A stretch of 64,000 nucleotides of DNA. Origin: JABDQA01 sp963759125. GTDB taxonomy: Bacteria > Desulfobacterota > Desulfobulbia > Desulfobulbales > Desulfocapsaceae. Position 1 is the first letter of the stretch. Each line of letters starts with the position of its first letter. The notes under the pieces were generated by a model that saw only the letters and a list, made by a program, of their open reading frames with translations, was not told the DNA's origin and did not search any database. A program made the position numbers and the translations under genes. The DNA lies in assembly GCA_963759125.1 (NCBI GenBank), contig CAVWXN010000005.1, positions 496,001 to 560,000 on the forward strand. The letters are read 5' to 3'. Shown piece by piece: positions 52,368 through 61,491 of the stretch.

Positions 52368-54815
52368 ATGGCAGATAAACCAACCATTGTTACCCAGGAC
52401 GGCGATGTAGAATTGGAACAGGAGAACGAAGAACAGGAAGCGCAGAAGCTGCTGCCGGCCCAGGACGTTCTACCCGAATCGCTTATGATCATCCCGCTCT
52501 ACGACCGGCCGATGTTTCCCAAGATGATGGGTCCGATCATGGTAGAGGATCCCCGCATTCAACAGATGATTCTCCAGGCCCAGGAAAAAGGACTGGTCAT
52601 CCACCTGGGTATGTTGCTGGTGAAACAGACAGACAGCAGCGTCTCCGAAGCACCGCAGTCAATTGATGATTTCCATACCATCGGTGTAGCTGCCAAGGTA
52701 GTTCAGGTATCTCCCCCGAGCCAGGGGCAGCCGCTGCAGCTGGTAGCCCAGGCCCTGGAACGATTCGAGGTCAGGGAACTGATCCGCCAGCAGCCTATTT
52801 TCAAAGCACTGGTCAAATATATTCCGGAGGAGAAGGGTGAATCCAGCGATGAAATAAAAGCCTATTCAGTGGCCATTATCGACTGCATCAAAGAACTGGT
52901 CACCCTCAACCCGCTGTTCAAGGAAGGGCTCGGGCTTCTGCTGGATCGCATCAACGTCAGCGATCCCAGCGCCCTGGCCGATTTTGCCGCATCGATGACC
53001 ACCTCGTCGGGTTCAGAGCTGCAGGAGATACTGGAAACCGCCTCTATTCAAAAGCGCCTGGAGCGGGTACTGATTCTGCTGAAAAAGGAAATCGAGATTT
53101 CCAAGATCAAGGCCGATATCTCCAAACGGATCGAAGAGCGTCTTTCCAAACAGCAGAGAGAATTTTTCCTCAAGCAGCAGCTCAAAGAGATCAAGCATGA
53201 GCTGGGCATTGCCAAGGATGACACCGAAAGCGAAGTCGAAAAATTTGAAAAACGGCTGAAAAAACTCACCCCGTCCGAGGAGGCCAAAGAGCGCATCGAT
53301 GAGGAGCTCGAAAAACTCAAGCTCCTCGAACCCTCGTCGGCTGAATTCAATGTTACCCGGGCCTATCTGGACTGGCTGACGGTGTTGCCCTGGGGGGTGT
53401 ATACCGAAGACAACTACGACATCGCCAAAGCCGAACGTATTCTCAATCGCGACCACTACGGACTGGAAGAAGTCAAGGAGCGAATTCTGGAGTTGATATC
53501 GGTCGGCATTGTCAAGGGTGACCTGTCAGGCTCAATTATCCTGTTGATCGGTCCGCCGGGTGTCGGTAAAACCTCGGTCGGCCAGTCGATTGCCCGCAGT
53601 CTCGGCCGGGAATTTTTCAGATTTTCGCTGGGCGGCATGCGTGACGAAGCGGAAATCAAGGGGCATCGAAGGACCTACATCGGCGCCCTTCCGGGTAAAT
53701 TCATTCAGGCCATCAAGACCTGTAAGACCGCCAATCCGCTCATCATGCTCGACGAGATAGACAAGATCGGCGCCAGCTTCAGAGGGGATCCGGCTTCGGC
53801 CCTGCTGGAGGTACTCGATCCGGAGCAGAATAGGGATTTTCTCGATCATTACCTGGATGTGCGCTTCGATCTTTCCAAGGTATTGTTTATCTGCACCGCC
53901 AATCAGATGGAAACGATTCCCAGCCCGCTGATCGACCGCATGGAAGTAATCAGCCTGCCTGGCTATATCCAGGCAGAAAAGGTCGAGATTGCCCGGCGCC
54001 ACCTGCTGCCCAAGCAGCTCAAACATCATGGCCTGACCAAGAGTCAGGTGAGTATCGGCAAACCGGTGCTGCGGGAGATCGCCGAAGGCTATGCCCGGGA
54101 GGCCGGAGTCAGGAATCTGGAGAATCGAATCAAGAAAATCCTGCGTAAGGTTGCCAAGGAACTGGTCAGCGATCCCAGTCGAAAGGTGACGATCAAGAAG
54201 AGTGATTTGCCCGACCTGCTTGGCAAAAGGGTGTTTTCCGATGAAAAGATCTTCTCCAGGCCCCGGGTCGGGGTCATCACCGGGCTGGCCTACACCAGCC
54301 TGGGCGGAACCACTCTGTATATCGAAGCGGCCGGGGTCATGACCGGCAACCCCGGATTCAAACAGACCGGGCAGCTCGGCCAGGTGATGGTGGAGTCTTC
54401 AGAGATTGCCTACAGCTATATTCGTTCTCTGCTCGCCAATAAAGACCCCAAGAACGAGTTCTTCAGGAAAAATTTCATTCATCTCCACGTCCCGGCGGGC
54501 GCTACCCCTAAAGACGGGCCTTCGGCCGGCATAACCATGGCTTGCGCCCTTTACTCCCTGGCAACGAATAGAGCGATCATCGCCGATACGGCTATGACCG
54601 GGGAACTGAGCTTGACCGGCATGGTAATGCCCATAGGCGGAGTCAAGGAGAAATTGATCGCGGCAACCAGAGCAAAACTCAAGCAGGTGATTCTGCCGGC
54701 CGACAATAAGGAGGACTATGAGCTGCTGCCCGAACATATCCGGGAAGGGATAACCGCCTTGTTTGTCAAGACCTTCGAAGACGTGCGGAGAATCTGTTTT
54801 CCAGATGAAGACTAA
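52368..54815 (+). CDS. lon: ATP-dependent Lon protease
   Basis: An 815-residue Lon. The N-terminal LAN domain (LPLYDRPMFPKMMGPI-type start, SLMIIPLYDRPMFP) is followed by a coiled coil (about 225-320) with QREFFLKQQLKEIKHELG. The AAA+ domain carries the Walker A loop LLIGPPGVGKTSVGQSIA (Lys401) and MLDEIDKIG. The proteolytic domain has the catalytic Ser719 in PKDGPSAGITMACAL with the Lys about 43 residues later. It degrades misfolded and regulatory proteins in the cytoplasm. AAGGAG is seen before the ATG. Confidence 0.97.
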   Translation: MADKPTIVTQDGDVELEQENEEQEAQKLLPAQDVLPESLMIIPLYDRPMFPKMMGPIMVEDPRIQQMILQAQEKGLVIHLGMLLVKQTDSSVSEAPQSIDDFHTIGVAAKVVQVSPPSQGQPLQLVAQALERFEVRELIRQQPIFKALVKYIPEEKGESSDEIKAYSVAIIDCIKELVTLNPLFKEGLGLLLDRINVSDPSALADFAASMTTSSGSELQEILETASIQKRLERVLILLKKEIEISKIKADISKRIEERLSKQQREFFLKQQLKEIKHELGIAKDDTESEVEKFEKRLKKLTPSEEAKERIDEELEKLKLLEPSSAEFNVTRAYLDWLTVLPWGVYTEDNYDIAKAERILNRDHYGLEEVKERILELISVGIVKGDLSGSIILLIGPPGVGKTSVGQSIARSLGREFFRFSLGGMRDEAEIKGHRRTYIGALPGKFIQAIKTCKTANPLIMLDEIDKIGASFRGDPASALLEVLDPEQNRDFLDHYLDVRFDLSKVLFICTANQMETIPSPLIDRMEVISLPGYIQAEKVEIARRHLLPKQLKHHGLTKSQVSIGKPVLREIAEGYAREAGVRNLENRIKKILRKVAKELVSDPSRKVTIKKSDLPDLLGKRVFSDEKIFSRPRVGVITGLAYTSLGGTTLYIEAAGVMTGNPGFKQTGQLGQVMVESSEIAYSYIRSLLANKDPKNEFFRKNFIHLHVPAGATPKDGPSAGITMACALYSLATNRAIIADTAMTGELSLTGMVMPIGGVKEKLIAATRAKLKQVILPADNKEDYELLPEHIREGITALFVKTFEDVRRICFPDED

Positions 54816-54828
54816 GGCGGGAATAGGA

Positions 54829-54860
54829 AGCCGGACGGGTAGAGCACCGCCCGGCTTTTA
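54829..54860 (+). terminator. Terminator after lon
   Basis: A GC-rich hairpin AAGCCGG-CGGGT / ACC-GCCCGGCTT followed by TTATCTTT, 13 bases past the lon stop. Confidence 0.8.
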
Positions 54861-54931
54861 TCTTTAAATCCAGGGCTGGCCTGGAAACAATGTTGTTAAC
54901 GTTCGTGCTGAAACGAGTCATTATTCCTTAA

Positions 54932-55006
54932 ATCGAGGCGCGCCAAGAATTTTACCGCAGGCCTATAAATTTGGGCCGAGGAAATAATTCAGAGCGCAAC
55001 GAAGAG
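54932..55006 (+). repeat. Dispersed intergenic repeat, copy D
   Basis: Begins ATCGAGGCGCGC-CAAGAAT, then TTTTACCGCAGGCCTATAAA, CCGAGGAAATAATTC and GAGCGCAACGAAGAG. It is in the gap between convergent lon and htrA genes. Its first 40 bases are nearly the same as copy A. Confidence 0.8.
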
Positions 55007-55037
55007 TTAAGGGATAATCGCCGTTTTCAGTTGGACG

Positions 55038-56480
55038 TTAATTGTTCTTCAGCACCACATAACGGCTGTTCTGACCAACCCGGACACGCAACAGAACGCG
55101 GTCCGAAGCGCCGCTCTGCTCCATGACCTGCCGCAGTTCTTCAAGGCTGGTTACCCTTACCTTTTGCACTTCTTCGATCAGAAAGCCCGATTTGAGGCCG
55201 ATCTCCGCTGCCGGGCTGCCCGGCTCGACTTCGCTGATGACCAGACCCTGCCGGCCCTTATAGCCAAGCTGCTCGGCAAGATCGGGCGTCAGTTCCTGGA
55301 CCACCAGTCCAAAAGAGGAAAGAGGATTCTGATCGGAACTACCCTGGGCAGCGATGCCGAAATCGGCCGGTTGTTCACCGATTTTGACTTTCAGCTCAAC
55401 CGGTTTTCCGTCTCTGATGATATCGAGGACCACCGTAGTTCCCGGAATGGTCTGAGCAATACGGTTGCGCAGATCCTGGGTGTCCTGCAGCTCAATGCCA
55501 TTGAGTTTGACCAGGACATCCTGGTCTTTAACGCCGGCCTTGCTGGCCGGGGTGTCATCCTGGACATCGGTAATCAGCACACCACCGGCCTTTTCAAGGC
55601 CAAATGATTCTGCCAGAGCCTCGTCCACATCCTGGATGCCGACGCCAAGATAACCTCTGGTTACTTTACCGTTGTCCATCAGCTGCTCGTTGATGAACTT
55701 GGCCATGTTGATCGGAATCGCAAAGCCGATGCCCATGTAGCCGCCGGTTCTACTGTAAAGGGCCGAATTTATGCCAACCACTTGACCGTGAATGTTGAGC
55801 AGCGGTCCGCCGGAATTGCCGGGATTGATCGCCGCGTCGGTCTGGATGAAATTCTCGTATTCGTTGATGCCGACCCGGCTTCTTCCTGTGGCGCTCACCA
55901 CGCCAACCGTGACGGTCTGGCTCAGGCCGAATGGATTGCCGATGGCTATTACCCATTCGCCAACTTCCAAGGCCGCACTGTCACCCAGTTCGACCACCGG
56001 CAGATCGTGATCGACAACGATCTTGATCAGGGCCACATCAGATTTGGGATCGCTACCGATCAGCGTGGCTTCGACGACAGAGTTGTCATTCAGGGTGACG
56101 GTTATCTTATCTGCCTTTTCAACCACGTGATTGTTGGTGAGTATGTGACCTTCCTTGTCGATGATGAAACCCGACCCGGCACCCTGCTGCTGTCTTTTGC
56201 GTCGCTGAGGATCCTGAAAACGATATTCGGGACCGAAGAACCTTTCAAAAAACGGATTATTAAAAAACTGTTCGTACTCAGAATTGGTTTCGACCGTGCT
56301 GGTCACGGCAATGTGGACAACCGCCGGTTTGACGTCTTTGACCACCCGGGTAAAGGCCTTGGCCGAGCGGTCGAGCAGTTCAATATCCTGCGAGTTGTCT
56401 GCCCGGACCACAAAGGGGGCTAACAACAGAATTGAGACTGCGATTAGAATCACTCGCAGATGGATCTGTCTGGTTTTCAT
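55038..56480 (-). CDS. HtrA/DegP-type periplasmic serine protease
   Basis: A 480-residue Do-like protease and chaperone that removes damaged proteins in the periplasm. An N-terminal signal peptide ends near ADNSQD. The trypsin-like domain has the triad His119 in ILTNNHVV, Asp149 in SDVALIKI and Ser224 in NPGNSGGPLLN (numbering from the GTG just upstream of the ATG). Two PDZ domains follow, one with GYLGVGIQDVDEALAESF and one with LVISEVEPGSPAAEIGLKSG. AAGGAG lies a suitable distance before either the GTG at 56483 or the ATG at 56480. It is the only gene of its strand here. Confidence 0.96.
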   Translation of the reverse strand: MKTRQIHLRVILIAVSILLLAPFVVRADNSQDIELLDRSAKAFTRVVKDVKPAVVHIAVTSTVETNSEYEQFFNNPFFERFFGPEYRFQDPQRRKRQQQGAGSGFIIDKEGHILTNNHVVEKADKITVTLNDNSVVEATLIGSDPKSDVALIKIVVDHDLPVVELGDSAALEVGEWVIAIGNPFGLSQTVTVGVVSATGRSRVGINEYENFIQTDAAINPGNSGGPLLNIHGQVVGINSALYSRTGGYMGIGFAIPINMAKFINEQLMDNGKVTRGYLGVGIQDVDEALAESFGLEKAGGVLITDVQDDTPASKAGVKDQDVLVKLNGIELQDTQDLRNRIAQTIPGTTVVLDIIRDGKPVELKVKIGEQPADFGIAAQGSSDQNPLSSFGLVVQELTPDLAEQLGYKGRQGLVISEVEPGSPAAEIGLKSGFLIEEVQKVRVTSLEELRQVMEQSGASDRVLLRVRVGQNSRYVVLKNN

Positions 56481-56676
56481 CACTATGGAGCTCCTTAATT
56501 TTAGATAGCTTTAATCTGTGCACTCTGCCCTAGAATGTAAGCGGCTAAAGGACAGGGTCAAGATGTATCGGCTAATATTACTAAAATGTAATGAGTCGCA
56601 AGGACAGCAATGCAGCAGTGCGAAAGGGAGAGGGGGCGACCGGGATCAAGCTGAGACCCCGGTCGGGACGGCTGTG

Positions 56677-58026
56677 TCAGGACCGTATCATTTCGGCTAT
56701 CTGAAAGGCTACCTCGAGGCTCTGTTCCGCGTTAAGTCGCGGATCGCAGGTGGTCTCGTAATTGATATCAAGATCTTTGTCCTCGATATCTCTGGCGCCG
56801 CCGATACATTCCGTCACATTCTCACCGGTGAGTTCGAAATGGACGCCTCCGGGAACGGTATCTTCGGCCCAATGGGTTTCGAAAAAGCTCGTGACTTCAG
56901 AGAGAATATCCGAAAAGTTCCTGGTTTTACGTCCTCCTGCGGCGGTAATGGTATTGGCGTGCATCGGATCGCAGCTCCAGACGATATGACGTCCTTCGCG
57001 CTTCAATTCCCTGAGCAGCGGGGGCAGCATCTTCTCTATCTTGTCTTTTCCGAATCTGGTAATCAAGGTCAGGCGCCCGGGTTCGTTTTCCGGATTGAGA
57101 ATTTCCACGAGTTCTTTGATATTGTCGAGATCGTAATCCGGGCCAACTTTGACGCCGATGGGATTGAGTACGCCACGCAGAAATTCGACATGGGCGCCGT
57201 CAACCTGTCGAGTCCGCTCGCCGATCCAGAGCAGGTGGGCGGAACAGTCGTAACAGTCCCCGGTGGTGGAGTCGATCCGGGTCAGGGCCTGTTCGTAGCC
57301 GAGCAGCAGCGCTTCATGCGAGGTGAAGACCTGAGCCTGATTGATCTGCGGCGTATCCATCGAAATGCCGATGGTCTCCATGAAACGGATGGCCTGATCG
57401 ATTTGTCCGGCCATACGTTCATAGGTGCGGCCCATCGGAGATTGCAGGACGAACTCCTGATTCCAGGCCTGCACCCGATGCAGAGCAGCAAATCCCCCCC
57501 GGGTATAGGCCCGTAGCAGGTTCAGGGTCGAGGCGGCCATGTTGTAGCCCTTGAGCATCCGTTTTGGGTTTGGCAGCCGGGCCTCCAGCGAGGGTTCAGC
57601 GGCGTTAACCATGTCGCCGCGATAGGATGGCAGCGTCAGATCTCCGATGGTTTCGGTAGCGGACGAGCGGGGCTTGGCAAACTGGCCGGCAATACGGCCA
57701 ACCTTAATGACTGGTACACCGCCGGCGTAAGTAAGCGTAACTGCCATCTGCAGTAGAACCTTGAGCGTTTCTCTGATCCTGGGGGCGGTGACATGGGAGA
57801 AATTTTCAGAACAATCGCCGCCCTGGAGCAGAAAAGCGTCGCCTTCAACCGCCTTGGCGAGCAATGCCTTGAGAGATCTGATTTCACCTGCAAAGACGAG
57901 GGGGGGCAGGGTTTTCAGCTCGTTCAGAACCTTGTTGACGGCAGCTTCATCGGGCCAGTTTGGTTGCTGATGGGCGGTGAACTCTTTCCAGCTCGATTTA
58001 CTCCAGTTGTCGGTTTCTGATGTCAT
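56677..58026 (-). CDS. Class II DAHP synthase
   Basis: A 449-residue class II (plant-like) 3-deoxy-7-phosphoheptulonate synthase, the first step of the shikimate pathway from phosphoenolpyruvate and erythrose 4-phosphate. Visible: FLLQGGDCSENFSHV, VGRIAGQFAKPRS, GKDKIEKMLPPLLRELK, the metal-site stretch WSCDPMHANT, and GGVHFELTGENVTECIGG. It belongs to the aroG2/AROF2 type and not the E. coli AroF/G/H type. It lies 20 bases downstream of an HsdR_N-domain gene on the same strand. Confidence 0.96.
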   Translation of the reverse strand: MTSETDNWSKSSWKEFTAHQQPNWPDEAAVNKVLNELKTLPPLVFAGEIRSLKALLAKAVEGDAFLLQGGDCSENFSHVTAPRIRETLKVLLQMAVTLTYAGGVPVIKVGRIAGQFAKPRSSATETIGDLTLPSYRGDMVNAAEPSLEARLPNPKRMLKGYNMAASTLNLLRAYTRGGFAALHRVQAWNQEFVLQSPMGRTYERMAGQIDQAIRFMETIGISMDTPQINQAQVFTSHEALLLGYEQALTRIDSTTGDCYDCSAHLLWIGERTRQVDGAHVEFLRGVLNPIGVKVGPDYDLDNIKELVEILNPENEPGRLTLITRFGKDKIEKMLPPLLRELKREGRHIVWSCDPMHANTITAAGGRKTRNFSDILSEVTSFFETHWAEDTVPGGVHFELTGENVTECIGGARDIEDKDLDINYETTCDPRLNAEQSLEVAFQIAEMIRS

Positions 58027-58046
58027 AAGGGCAACTCCTGATTAAA

Positions 58047-58595
58047 TTATATTCCTATACAACAGCGTTCCAGGTCGAAGGCGTTGAGAATCCGTTTTTC
58101 CCGCAGCCGTTTCTCCTGGTCCTGGGGCGGCAGAAAGATCAGAGAGGGAAGCATCTCAAGAGCCTTCTGTCGATCCGGAATAGCCTGCATGCCCTGCTCG
58201 AGCACTTTGGTCGTGATGGTGTCGAGCAGCAGCGCATCCCTGCCATTGGTCACCACCGCAAGCGGAATTCTGTAGTCCTCGTTGAGCACTCTGGCAGCAG
58301 CCAGAGCCGAACGTTCACGGCTCACCAGTGAGCCGGGGCCGTAGCGGATAATCATGATCTGCTTGTGGGCCAATTCTACCGTCAGATCGATGGTCGAGGT
58401 GACGAAATTACGGGTAAACAGAGTTTCGATGCATAATCTCGGCAGTAATTCTTCCCGCTTATAGCCTCGTTCTTCCACCATGAGCCGGCTGATCTGCTGC
58501 CGAATGCGCTCATCATCGGTATCGACCAGCTCTTCGCCGGTGAGGAAGTCGTTCAGGGTGCCATATACCAGATGATGAGACGGGTGATCGGACAT
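58047..58595 (-). CDS. Small protein with HsdR N-terminal-like nuclease fold
   Basis: A 182-residue protein resembling the N-terminal nuclease-like domain of type I restriction subunit R (HSDR_N) as a stand-alone unit, seen in many delta-group bacteria. The recognisable part is QISRLMVEERGYKREELLPRL, DLTVELAHKQIMIIRYGPGSL and ALAAARVLNEDYRIPLAVVTNGRDALLL, an arrangement of the PD-(D/E)XK-like fold. The usual catalytic D/ExK series is not clearly intact. No modification or specificity gene is nearby, so it is not a working restriction system. It is just upstream of the DAHP synthase gene and probably co-transcribed. Confidence 0.75.
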   Translation of the reverse strand: MSDHPSHHLVYGTLNDFLTGEELVDTDDERIRQQISRLMVEERGYKREELLPRLCIETLFTRNFVTSTIDLTVELAHKQIMIIRYGPGSLVSRERSALAAARVLNEDYRIPLAVVTNGRDALLLDTITTKVLEQGMQAIPDRQKALEMLPSLIFLPPQDQEKRLREKRILNAFDLERCCIGI

Positions 58596-58729
58596 AGACT
58601 ATTCTGGCCGCTCATAGTGTTGATAAAAAGATGGTGTGTCAATAAAAATTTTGCCTGTAATCGGGATTTTGGATAACACTAATGCATTTTAACCCACTGG
58701 CAATCTTATATCCGACGGTCACACGAACC

Positions 58730-60094
58730 TTACTGTTCAGCGGGCATAACGGTCATGTCATAATCGACGAGCTCCGGCGTGACGCCGACAGCCCGGTCGA
58801 TTCGGGCCAGGGCGGTGAGATAGTTATAGTAGGTGATAACCAGGTTTGACTGGTTCTGGGTGTAGAGCAGCTGGGCGTCATTGAATTCGAGCAGATCGCC
58901 GATCCCTGCCTTGTAGCGTCCCTCTGCCAGGCGCAGGTTCTCTTCAGCAAGCTCGACGGTCTGGTCGGCAATATCGACGCCTTCACGATTCTCGTCCGCT
59001 CGCAGATAACTGTCGGTGACGTCGCTGGTGACTTCGAGCTGAAAATCACGCAGACCGGCCTTAACCTCTCGCAGTTGAGCAGATGCTTCGGCCACCTTGC
59101 CCTCGGTTTCAAATCCGGAAAAGAACTCCCAGTTGAGCCGGGCGGTGATCTGCCATTGGTCTGAGAGACTGGGCAGATCCGTTTCGAACTGGTTATAACC
59201 GCCAACCGCATCGATGGTCGGCCAGTAGTCGCCTTTGGCCTGGGTGACTGAGGCTTCAGCGGCCTGGATCAGAAATTCGAACTGTTTGAGTCCGGGCCTG
59301 CTTTCTTCCGCAGTCTGCAGCAAGGTGTCCAGTGAATCGGCCATTTCCGGTTTCTGAGAGGCAAGCTCCTCGAGTGGCGGCTCACTGCTTACCGGCTCGT
59401 AATCTCTGTTGTTAGGTGCCAGGCCGATAATTTGCTCGAGGCGTACCAAGGTAGTCTTATAGTTGGCGTTGGCCCGCAACAGGTTCAATTTCTGGTTCGC
59501 AAGATTGACCTCGGCATTGGTCACGTCGATTTTCGTCCGTACACCAGACTCGTAGAATCTCTGAGCCCGATAGAGCTGTTGCTCAAAGTTGGAAACGGCC
59601 TGCTCGGCGACGCCAATGAGCCGTTTGCTTTCTAGCACCGAGTAGAAGCTGCTCTTTACGCTGAAGACCAGGTCATGGTAGGTCTGGGCCAGGTTCTCTG
59701 CCGAAGCGGACAGGTTGAACGAGCTGGCATCGATCAGGCCGGTGGTCTTGCCAAAGTCGAAAATCAGCTGCGACGCCTGCAGCAGTCCGGAGGCGACGTT
59801 GTCCTCATCAATCTGGCTCCGGGTATCAATGGACTGATTGGAGGTATCGATATATTGACGTCCGTAACCGACTCCGCCCGAGAAGTGCGGCCAATAAAAG
59901 GACTTGGCCTGGGTAAGGACACCTTTGTTAGCCAGGTATTGTTGCCTGGCAATCTCGATCTGGGGATTGTTTTCCAGGGCGATCTCGATGCAGTCATCAA
60001 GGGTGAGCTGCTGGGTCTCAGCCTGACTGATGTGGACAGGTAAAAAACAGAACAGGCAGACAGTTAAAAGAAGCCTGACAAAAAAATTACACAT
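58730..60094 (-). CDS. TolC-family outer-membrane efflux protein
   Basis: A 454-residue outer-membrane factor. A signal peptide (RLLLTVCLFCFLPVHISQAE) is followed by the repeated helical TolC pattern, with LTLDDCIEIALENNPQIEIARQQYLANKG at the start and a second half with EESRPGLKQFEFLIQAAEASVTQA. TolC trimers form the exit channel for RND and ABC efflux pumps. It is divergent from, and surely works with, the RND adaptor and permease that follow on the plus strand, making a complete tripartite pump. Confidence 0.94.
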   Translation of the reverse strand: MCNFFVRLLLTVCLFCFLPVHISQAETQQLTLDDCIEIALENNPQIEIARQQYLANKGVLTQAKSFYWPHFSGGVGYGRQYIDTSNQSIDTRSQIDEDNVASGLLQASQLIFDFGKTTGLIDASSFNLSASAENLAQTYHDLVFSVKSSFYSVLESKRLIGVAEQAVSNFEQQLYRAQRFYESGVRTKIDVTNAEVNLANQKLNLLRANANYKTTLVRLEQIIGLAPNNRDYEPVSSEPPLEELASQKPEMADSLDTLLQTAEESRPGLKQFEFLIQAAEASVTQAKGDYWPTIDAVGGYNQFETDLPSLSDQWQITARLNWEFFSGFETEGKVAEASAQLREVKAGLRDFQLEVTSDVTDSYLRADENREGVDIADQTVELAEENLRLAEGRYKAGIGDLLEFNDAQLLYTQNQSNLVITYYNYLTALARIDRAVGVTPELVDYDMTVMPAEQ

Positions 60095-60304
60095 TCCAGA
60101 TTCCTCTCATTTAGAAGCGTTCTTATATATCTGGGTAAATAGTCGATTGTGAATAGGAAAATAAATCATTTAGATTACAATTAATACCACAATACACGCA
60201 ATAACAGCTTGTTTTTATCAGCATAACGATTATTGACATTTAATACATCGCCTCCTCCCCAAGCTTAAGGGAACTATGATCATTGACCAGAAAAGGACAC
60301 TGCC

Positions 60305-61489
60305 ATGTTTAGACTGTTCACCCTTGTATGCTTCGCTCTAAGTCTTTTCATCTCCTCCTGCAGCGAGGACAAAAAAGAAGAAGCTGCAGTCGAGAAAAAA
60401 GCTCCCCCGCCATTGTCGGTCGAGGTTATTACCGTAAATGATGAGTCGGTGCCGTTGTGGATCAGTTTCACGGGGAGAACAGAAGCGACAAAACGGGTTG
60501 AGGTCCGGGCACGGATAGCAGGCAGGCTGGATCAGGTGCTGTTTACCGAGGGTGATTATGTAGAAGAGGGCGACACTCTTTTTGTGATCGAAAAAGATAC
60601 CTATGAGGCGGCCCTTGCCCAGGCCCAGGCGCAGCTTCAGATGAACCAGGCCAGTCTGAAGCTGGCCCGCGCCGATGTCGAGCGCTATAAACCTCTGGTG
60701 GCCGAAGATCTTGCTCCCCGCGCCCAGCTGGAGCAGTACGAGGCGCGGGAAGGTGAGCTGATTGCCGCGATCAAGGCCAATGAAGCATCGATCCAGGACG
60801 CGGAACTCAATCTGAGTTATACCGAAGTGACCGCACCAATTTCAGGCAGAGTCAGCCGCAAGATGGTCGATGTCGGCAATATTGTCGGCTATGGCGAACA
60901 GACCGTATTGACGACCATCGTTTCGGACAACCCGATGTACGCCTATTTCAATCCCACCGAATCCCAGTTTCAGGCCATGAGGGTTCACAAGTCCCAGGAT
61001 CAAATGCCTGCCATGGTCGCTGTTTCAGAGGACAAGCAGGGGCTGGTACAGCGGGAGCCTTTGAAGGGAAAAGTCGATTTTTCCGACAACCGGGTCGACA
61101 ATACCACCGGGACCATCTCCATGCGGGCACAAGTCGCCAATGACGATCACTCGTTGCTCGAGGGAACCTTTGTCTACGTTGAAGTGATGATCACCGATCA
61201 GGCTTCGTTCATTCTGATACCTCCCGGCGTGGTCCAGGAAGATCAGCAGGGCAGCTATGTCTACGTTTTAGACGAAAACAATAGTGCCAAACGGGTCGAC
61301 ATCAAAAGCGGTTACCAGAGCCGCTACTATATGCTCGTGGTCGAAGGACTTGAAGGGGGCGAAAAAATTATCATCTCCGGGTTCGCCAAGCTGCGGCAGG
61401 GAGTACCGCTTGATCCAACAGACGTTACCGACACCAAGGGGGTCAAAGCTACCCTCCAGAAACAGGGTATGATGGATACAGGGGCCTGA
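60305..61489 (+). CDS. RND efflux periplasmic adaptor (lipoprotein)
   Basis: A 394-residue membrane-fusion protein of the AcrA/MexA type. The signal ends in the lipobox ISSC (Cys19), so it is lipid-anchored to the inner membrane. The lipoyl/hairpin core is visible from VEVRARIAGRLDQVLFTEGDYVEEGDTLFVIE through a long coiled-coil helix (QAQAQLQMNQASLKLARADVERY) to ELNLSYTEVTAPISGRVSR. The C-terminal barrel ends GEKIIISGFAKLRQGV. The permease starts 2 bases after its stop. Confidence 0.96.
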   Translation: MFRLFTLVCFALSLFISSCSEDKKEEAAVEKKAPPPLSVEVITVNDESVPLWISFTGRTEATKRVEVRARIAGRLDQVLFTEGDYVEEGDTLFVIEKDTYEAALAQAQAQLQMNQASLKLARADVERYKPLVAEDLAPRAQLEQYEAREGELIAAIKANEASIQDAELNLSYTEVTAPISGRVSRKMVDVGNIVGYGEQTVLTTIVSDNPMYAYFNPTESQFQAMRVHKSQDQMPAMVAVSEDKQGLVQREPLKGKVDFSDNRVDNTTGTISMRAQVANDDHSLLEGTFVYVEVMITDQASFILIPPGVVQEDQQGSYVYVLDENNSAKRVDIKSGYQSRYYMLVVEGLEGGEKIIISGFAKLRQGVPLDPTDVTDTKGVKATLQKQGMMDTGA

Positions 61490-61491
61490 TT

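Noticed and set aside
58047..58595. A restriction-modification system
   Set aside because: Only an HsdR_N-like domain is present, with no methyltransferase or specificity gene.
58640..58690. A possible fifth copy of the dispersed repeat (AAAATTTTGCCTGTAATC)
   Set aside because: Only the A/T-rich centre resembles the repeat; the CGCGC start and the GAGGATAG block are missing.
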